In this document: piece after piece, positions 6,538 to 9,149 of the stretch
How positions within the stretch are numbered: the stretch's first letter is position 1
Layout: each line of letters opens with the position of its first letter
Assembly: GCA_031290405.1 (NCBI GenBank)
Contig: JAITNO010000187.1
Coordinates: forward strand, 1-9,149
Origin: Spirochaetaceae bacterium
GTDB lineage: Bacteria; Spirochaetota; Spirochaetia; Treponematales; Breznakiellaceae
DNA: 9,149 bases
Direction of reading: 5' to 3'
Notes under the pieces: generated by a model
Seen by the model: the letters and a program-made list of their open reading frames with translations, nothing else
What the model was told of the DNA's origin: nothing
Database searches by the model: none
Translations under genes and position numbers: made by a program

Positions 6538-7737
6538 ATGGAAAAACGCGTCGCCGTCCTCGGCGCAACCGGCTCCATCGGCAAAAGCACCCTCTCCGTC
6601 CTCCGAGCGGCCCCCGCCGGCCATTTCGTCCCCGTCCTCTTCAGCGCCCACCGCGACCTCGAAGGCCTCCTCGCCCTTCACCGCGAGTTTCCCCGCGCCC
6701 ACCTCGCCCTCTCCAGAGAGGACCATGAGGAAGAAGAGATTGATGAGCGCTTCGTCCACACCACCGGGACAAAGATCAGCACGAATAAGAAGAACCTGCT
6801 GGCCCTCCTCGCAGGCAGCGGCGCGGACGTCGTCGTCAACGGCATATCCGGCGTCGCCGGCCTCGAGTACAGCCTCGCCGCGCTCGGCTCCGGAGCCGAT
6901 TTAGCCCTTGCGAACAAGGAAACCATCGTCGCCGGCGGGCGCATCGCGGGGAACCTCGCCCGCGCGCACGGGGCGCGCGTCATCCCCGTCGACTCCGAGC
7001 ACAGCGCCCTCTTCAGCCTCCTGGAGGCGCACCGCCCCCCCGCCGCCAGGGAGGGGGATGCCCCATCCGTCGAGCTCATCCTTACCGCGTCCGGCGGCCC
7101 CTTCCTCGATGCCTCCGAGGAGGAGCTCTTCCACGTTACCCCTGAGTGCGCGTTACAGCACCCCACGTGGAAGATGGGGCGGAAGATTTCGGTGGACTCC
7201 GCCACCCTCGCCAATAAAGGCCTGGAAATCATCGAGGCCGCGCGGCTCTTCGATGTTCCACCTCAGGACATTCGCGTCGTCATACACCGCCAGAGCATCG
7301 CGCATTCCTTCATCCGCCTCGCCGACGGCTCCCTTTACGCCGAGCTCTCGTCCCCCGACATGAGGCTCCCCATACACAAAGCCCTCTATTATCCCGAGCG
7401 CATTGCCACGCCGTTCGCGCGCCTCGAGCTCCCCCCCATCGACCCGCTCGACTTAAAGTTCGAGAAACCCGACGGGAAGCGTTTCCCCATGCTCCCCCTC
7501 GCGCATTTCGCGCTCTGCGCCGGCGAACTTTACACCGTAGCCTACAACGCCGCCAACGAAGTCGCCGTCGAATGCTTCCTCAGCCGGCGCATCGGCTTCA
7601 TGGACATCCCGTTCATCACGCAGCGCGTGCTGGAAGCCGACTGGTCCGGCGACGCCAGCGCCCTCGAAATCATCATGGACGCCGACGCCCGCGCCCGCGC
7701 CGACGCCCGCCTCTTCATCTCCCGCCTTCCAGCCTGA
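6538..7737 (+). CDS. dxr: 1-deoxy-D-xylulose 5-phosphate reductoisomerase
   Basis: Dxr (IspC) makes 2-C-methyl-D-erythritol 4-phosphate from DXP with NADPH, the first committed step of the MEP isoprenoid pathway, in the cytoplasm. The 399-residue chain is of normal length. It has the NADPH loop GATGSIG (9-15), ALANKETIVAGG (123-134) and the metal-binding PVDSEHSA (150-157, D152 and E154). It also has TASGGPF (183-189), HPTWKMGRKISVDSATLANK (208-227), GLEIIEA with the third acidic ligand E230, and PDMRLPIHKALYYPER (273-288). The usual HPQS of the active-site region reads HRQS (250-253). The start at 6538 lies 12 bp after the flgL stop with only a weak A/G-rich ribosome site, so dxr is probably co-transcribed with flgL and may lack its own promoter. 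The usual partners (frr, uppS, cdsA, rseP) are absent. Confidence 0.96.
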   Translation: MEKRVAVLGATGSIGKSTLSVLRAAPAGHFVPVLFSAHRDLEGLLALHREFPRAHLALSREDHEEEEIDERFVHTTGTKISTNKKNLLALLAGSGADVVVNGISGVAGLEYSLAALGSGADLALANKETIVAGGRIAGNLARAHGARVIPVDSEHSALFSLLEAHRPPAAREGDAPSVELILTASGGPFLDASEEELFHVTPECALQHPTWKMGRKISVDSATLANKGLEIIEAARLFDVPPQDIRVVIHRQSIAHSFIRLADGSLYAELSSPDMRLPIHKALYYPERIATPFARLELPPIDPLDLKFEKPDGKRFPMLPLAHFALCAGELYTVAYNAANEVAVECFLSRRIGFMDIPFITQRVLEADWSGDASALEIIMDADARARADARLFISRLPA

Positions 7738-7791
7738 TTCTCCCCCCCTCGTGTGAGGCTTGTCCTCAGCCACCCCCACCCCAGTCCGCAC

Positions 7792-7823
7792 AAAAAAATG
7801 CGGCCCCCCGTGAGGAGAGCCGC
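7792..7823 (-). terminator. Terminator of the PIN toxin operon
   Basis: On the - strand a 10-bp stem (GCGGCTCTCC with GGGGGGCCGC, two G-U pairs) closes a UCAC loop at 7823-7800. It is followed by A and seven Ts (7799-7792). This is a strong intrinsic terminator about 95 bp after the toxin stop. It is closely related to the hairpin at 8603-8626 after hicA; both are preceded by CAGCAG. The + strand shows no T-run, so dxr transcripts are not obviously ended by it. Confidence 0.85.
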
Positions 7824-7917
7824 CTGCTGTGGCTTGTCGTACGCACCGTGCTGCGTTGGTCGGTCCACGGGCCTCTTCCGCCTGCTTGCCCTCGCCCTCT
7901 GCGTCCACGTGTGCGCC

Positions 7918-8337
7918 TTAGAGCGTCGCCTCGTACAGGGACACTATCCGTAGGCGCTCATCGGGTATGCGGAAGAAGGGCTTTTCGGGCTTCTCGAAGA
8001 TGATCAGTTCGTCGGCGTGGCCGGCGATGGCGCTGGCGACGTGGAGGGCGTCCATCGCAGAGAGGCCGTAGGCTTCGGCCAGGGTCTCGGCGTGGGTAAC
8101 GATGGCGTTCGTGGAGCGCACATATTCGGCATGGTCGAAAAGAGCCGTGGTGTAGGCCGCTTGGTCAATCTTCTTGTTGTAGACCATTTTGGGCAGGGTC
8201 TCCAGCCTCACGTAGTCGCCTACGATGAGGTCCCGGGTGGGGTCCTCTAGGACAATCTGAGCTTGTTTCGCCCGTTCTTTATCTTCCCGGACGGCGTTGA
8301 CGATCACGCTTGAATCGACGTAGGTTCTTTTTCCCAT
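7918..8337 (-). CDS. PIN-domain toxin (VapC-like ribonuclease)
   Basis: The 139-residue protein spans one PIN domain. PIN toxins cut RNA with a Mg/Mn cluster held by conserved acids. Visible are YVDSSVIV with D8, RLETLPK with E46, and SAMDALHVASA with D96. At the position of the usual fourth acid there is LIIFEKPEKPFF (111-122), where E115 is the candidate. It starts inside the last 34 bases of the upstream small gene, as expected for a translationally coupled toxin-antitoxin pair. No strong ribosome site precedes ATG 8337 other than sequence inside the partner gene. A terminator lies downstream. The exact VapC subfamily and RNA target cannot be read from the sequence. Confidence 0.88.
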   Translation of the reverse strand: MGKRTYVDSSVIVNAVREDKERAKQAQIVLEDPTRDLIVGDYVRLETLPKMVYNKKIDQAAYTTALFDHAEYVRSTNAIVTHAETLAEAYGLSAMDALHVASAIAGHADELIIFEKPEKPFFRIPDERLRIVSLYEATL

Positions 8338-8525
8338 AGTTTCTCAAATCCTTCGCCGGTGGCGCGTTCCTGATGCAGACAGTCCAATACTTCATCAAGG
8401 GTCAGATGTTTCTGCCCCTTGGTCATCCTGGGGTACAGTTCTTCCCACAGCGCATGCAATTCCGCGGCTTCCCGCGTTCGTTTTTCCTGGGGCGTTTCGC
8501 CCGTGGGGTTGTTAATGACGTTCAT
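8304..8525 (-). CDS. Probable antitoxin partner of the PIN toxin
   Basis: The 73-residue protein is charged and acidic, with helix-favouring stretches (KRTREAAELHALWEELYPRM, 15-34; TLDEVLDCLHQERATGEGF, 42-60). It overlaps the PIN gene by 34 bp and lies upstream of it, the usual antitoxin position. I do not recognise a ribbon-helix-helix, AbrB-like or other standard DNA-binding domain, so the antitoxin call rests on position, size and overlap. The ATG at 8525 is preceded on the - strand by AAGGAG nine to ten bases away. A promoter-like pair lies upstream at 8549-8578. The family assignment is open. Confidence 0.7.
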   Translation of the reverse strand: MNVINNPTGETPQEKRTREAAELHALWEELYPRMTKGQKHLTLDEVLDCLHQERATGEGFEKLWEKEPTSIQA

Positions 8526-8548
8526 TGTTTCTTTCTCCTTGCGTCTCT

Positions 8549-8599
8549 ACGTTACTCTGCCCACGCGTCTGTGGTCAAGCTCTTCCCCTGTCAAGTAAC
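8549..8599 (-). promoter_or_regulatory. Promoter/operator candidate for the PIN antitoxin-toxin operon
   Basis: On the - strand, TTGACC (8578-8573) and TAACGT (8554-8549) are separated by 18 bp, about 25-50 bases before ATG 8525. A second hexamer, TTGACA (8594-8589), a perfect -35 match, lies 16 bp further upstream. The region is bounded by an inverted repeat, GTTACT (8551-8556) with AGTAAC (8594-8599), which could be an operator half-site pair for autoregulation. The -10 is weak and the inverted repeat is short. Confidence 0.35.
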
Positions 8600-8626
8600 A
8601 AAGGCGGCCCCCCTAAGGAGGCCGCC
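8597..8626 (-). terminator. Terminator of the hicBA operon
   Basis: On the - strand a 10-bp stem (GGCGGCCTCC with GGGGGCCGCC, one G-U pair) closes a UUAG loop at 8626-8603. TTTGTT follows (8602-8597). It lies about 55 bp after the hicA stop. Its sequence is nearly the same as the terminator at 7792-7823. Its T-tract runs directly into the TTGACA of the next operon's promoter region. Confidence 0.8.
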
Positions 8627-8681
8627 TGCTGCAACACAATGGCGTCTGACATCTTTGCGTTCCCTCAATCTTAGGACGCGC

Positions 8682-8876
8682 CTAGAAGTGATGGTCAACC
8701 CCGGCCCGCTTCATGATGCCGTTAGCAGTATGTCGGGAATTAATTTCACCATCAACGGTGATAGGCACTTTGGTTGTCGGGCTATACCATATCTCGTGAT
8801 CCCCTTTGCCGTGCCGAATGAGGGTGCAGCCGTGCCGGGATAGAATCTTCCGAACCTGCTTTTCGTATGCCGCCAC
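8682..8876 (-). CDS. hicA: HicA-family mRNA-interferase toxin
   Basis: The 64-residue protein matches HicA (YcfA-like, double-stranded-RNA-binding fold), which cleaves mRNA independently of the ribosome. Visible are KILSRHGCTLIRHGKGDHEI (10-29) with the catalytic histidine at 27 in GDH, IWYSPTTKVPITV (29-41), and the C-terminal SRHTANGIMKRAGV (47-60) typical of the family. The start is GTG 8876, which shares one base with the hicB stop (TAGTG), indicating translational coupling. It lies directly after hicB, in the antitoxin-first order seen in some hic operons. The start region lies in an 11-bp tandem duplication. An intrinsic terminator follows. Confidence 0.9.
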   Translation of the reverse strand: MAAYEKQVRKILSRHGCTLIRHGKGDHEIWYSPTTKVPITVDGEINSRHTANGIMKRAGVDHHF

Positions 8877-8887
8877 TATGCCGCCAC
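8866..8887 (-). repeat. Perfect 11-bp tandem duplication at the hicB/hicA junction
   Basis: On the - strand GTGGCGGCATA occurs twice in direct succession (8887-8877 and 8876-8866). The first copy encodes the end of HicB (VAA then stop) and the second encodes the start of HicA (GTG GCG GCA TAC). The TAG stop spans the junction of the two copies. Because 11 is not a multiple of three, removing one copy joins the two reading frames without a stop. Confidence 0.95.
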
Positions 8888-9094
8888 TACCAGACGTTCC
8901 GCCCTGATGTTGAGCCCTACGCCATGTGCCGCCTTACCGCTCAGTTCCAACAGTTCAGGTGCGGCGATTTTGACCCGCTCAATGAGGGCATCCAGGGAAC
9001 CAGACTCCAGAATCAACCCCGGAATGTCCTCGCTCTCTGCAATCCACACTCGCGCTTCACTATCCCACCCCAAGGTTACCGTATATTCTGTCAT
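8876..9094 (-). CDS. hicB: HicB-like antitoxin (DUF1902 type)
   Basis: The 72-residue protein has the partial RNase-H-like HicB fold of the DUF1902 family: YTVTLGWDSEARVWIAESED (4-23), IPGLILESGSLDALIERVKI (24-43) and APELLEL (44-50). HicB proteins bind and neutralise HicA; longer ones also carry a C-terminal DNA-binding domain, which is missing here, so transcriptional autoregulation by this protein alone is uncertain. ATG 9094 has GGAGG on the - strand (9105-9101) six bases away. A promoter-like sequence lies just upstream. The last residues (VVAA) come from the first copy of an 11-bp duplication, and the stop overlaps the hicA start by one base. Confidence 0.88.
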   Translation of the reverse strand: MTEYTVTLGWDSEARVWIAESEDIPGLILESGSLDALIERVKIAAPELLELSGKAAHGVGLNIRAERLVVAA

Positions 9095-9114
9095 TTTATG
9101 CCTCCATTGCCTCT

Positions 9115-9144
9115 ATCATACCCCACTCCCCGGCCTTTTGCCAG
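9115..9144 (-). promoter_or_regulatory. Sigma-70-like promoter candidate for hicBA
   Basis: On the - strand TATGAT (9120-9115) matches five of six -10 positions. CTGGCA (9144-9139), 18 bp upstream, matches four of six -35 positions. The transcription start would fall about 14-16 bases before the hicB ATG, just upstream of its GGAGG. The window ends at 9149, so further upstream elements cannot be seen. Confidence 0.45.
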
Positions 9145-9149
9145 CGCCC

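Noticed and set aside
6128..6568. Arginine-rich reading frames antisense to flgL, and similar long frames antisense to the aconitase and dxr
   Set aside because: They are low-complexity shadows of GC-rich codon usage, with no ribosome sites and no recognisable domains.
7754..7768. Terminator for dxr (TGAGG / CCTCA hairpin)
   Set aside because: The stem is only 5 bp and no T-run follows.
8590..8640. Integron attC site at the hairpin between the two TA modules
   Set aside because: The GTT- and AAC-containing ends do not fit the RYYYAAC / GTTRRRY pattern, and the hairpin with a T-tract is fully explained as a terminator.

Overview
The window is a GC-rich bacterial segment that reads like a chromosomal contig from a flagellated bacterium. 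A treponeme-like spirochaete is the best guess. The reasons are a FlgL hook-filament junction protein, an MEP-pathway dxr, a fused single-chain aconitase-family enzyme, and a Sec-exported SRPBCC-like protein beside an MscS channel. This assignment is an inference, since no rRNA or other phylogenetic marker is present.

Left edge (1-457): no gene. Bases 34-67 match the Illumina TruSeq read-2 adapter with only a few substitutions, so the extreme left end is probably a contig end with untrimmed adapter rather than genome. It abuts an array of about eleven 21-bp tandem repeats (66-295). A pyrimidine-rich spacer with no clear content follows (296-457).

Housekeeping block, + strand (458-4606): a secreted SRPBCC-like protein, an MscS-family mechanosensitive channel with an N-terminal signal peptide, and an aconitase-family hydratase. 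They are separated by 30 and 36 bp, so they may be one transcription unit, closed by a hairpin terminator at 4627-4655. The aconitase has a duplicated in-frame ribosome-binding-site/start region.

Central block: a convergent macro-domain gene on the - strand (4654-5178). It is divergent from flgL, which has a flagellar sigma-28-like promoter and is followed after only 12 bp by dxr. flgL has neither flgK upstream nor fliW/csrA downstream.

Right block, - strand (7792-9149): two toxin-antitoxin modules in series, a PIN-domain (VapC-like) toxin with a small acidic partner, and a HicB(DUF1902-like)-HicA pair. Each module ends in a closely related 24-nt terminator hairpin. The hicB/hicA junction carries a perfect 11-bp tandem duplication that creates the hicB stop and the overlapping hicA start; losing one copy would fuse the two genes in frame. 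The HicBA part is visibly less GC-rich than the housekeeping genes, which fits an accessory, probably acquired, segment.

I see no large novel multi-gene system. The points most worth checking are the adapter at the left end, the hicB/hicA duplication, the shared TA terminators and the duplicated aconitase start.
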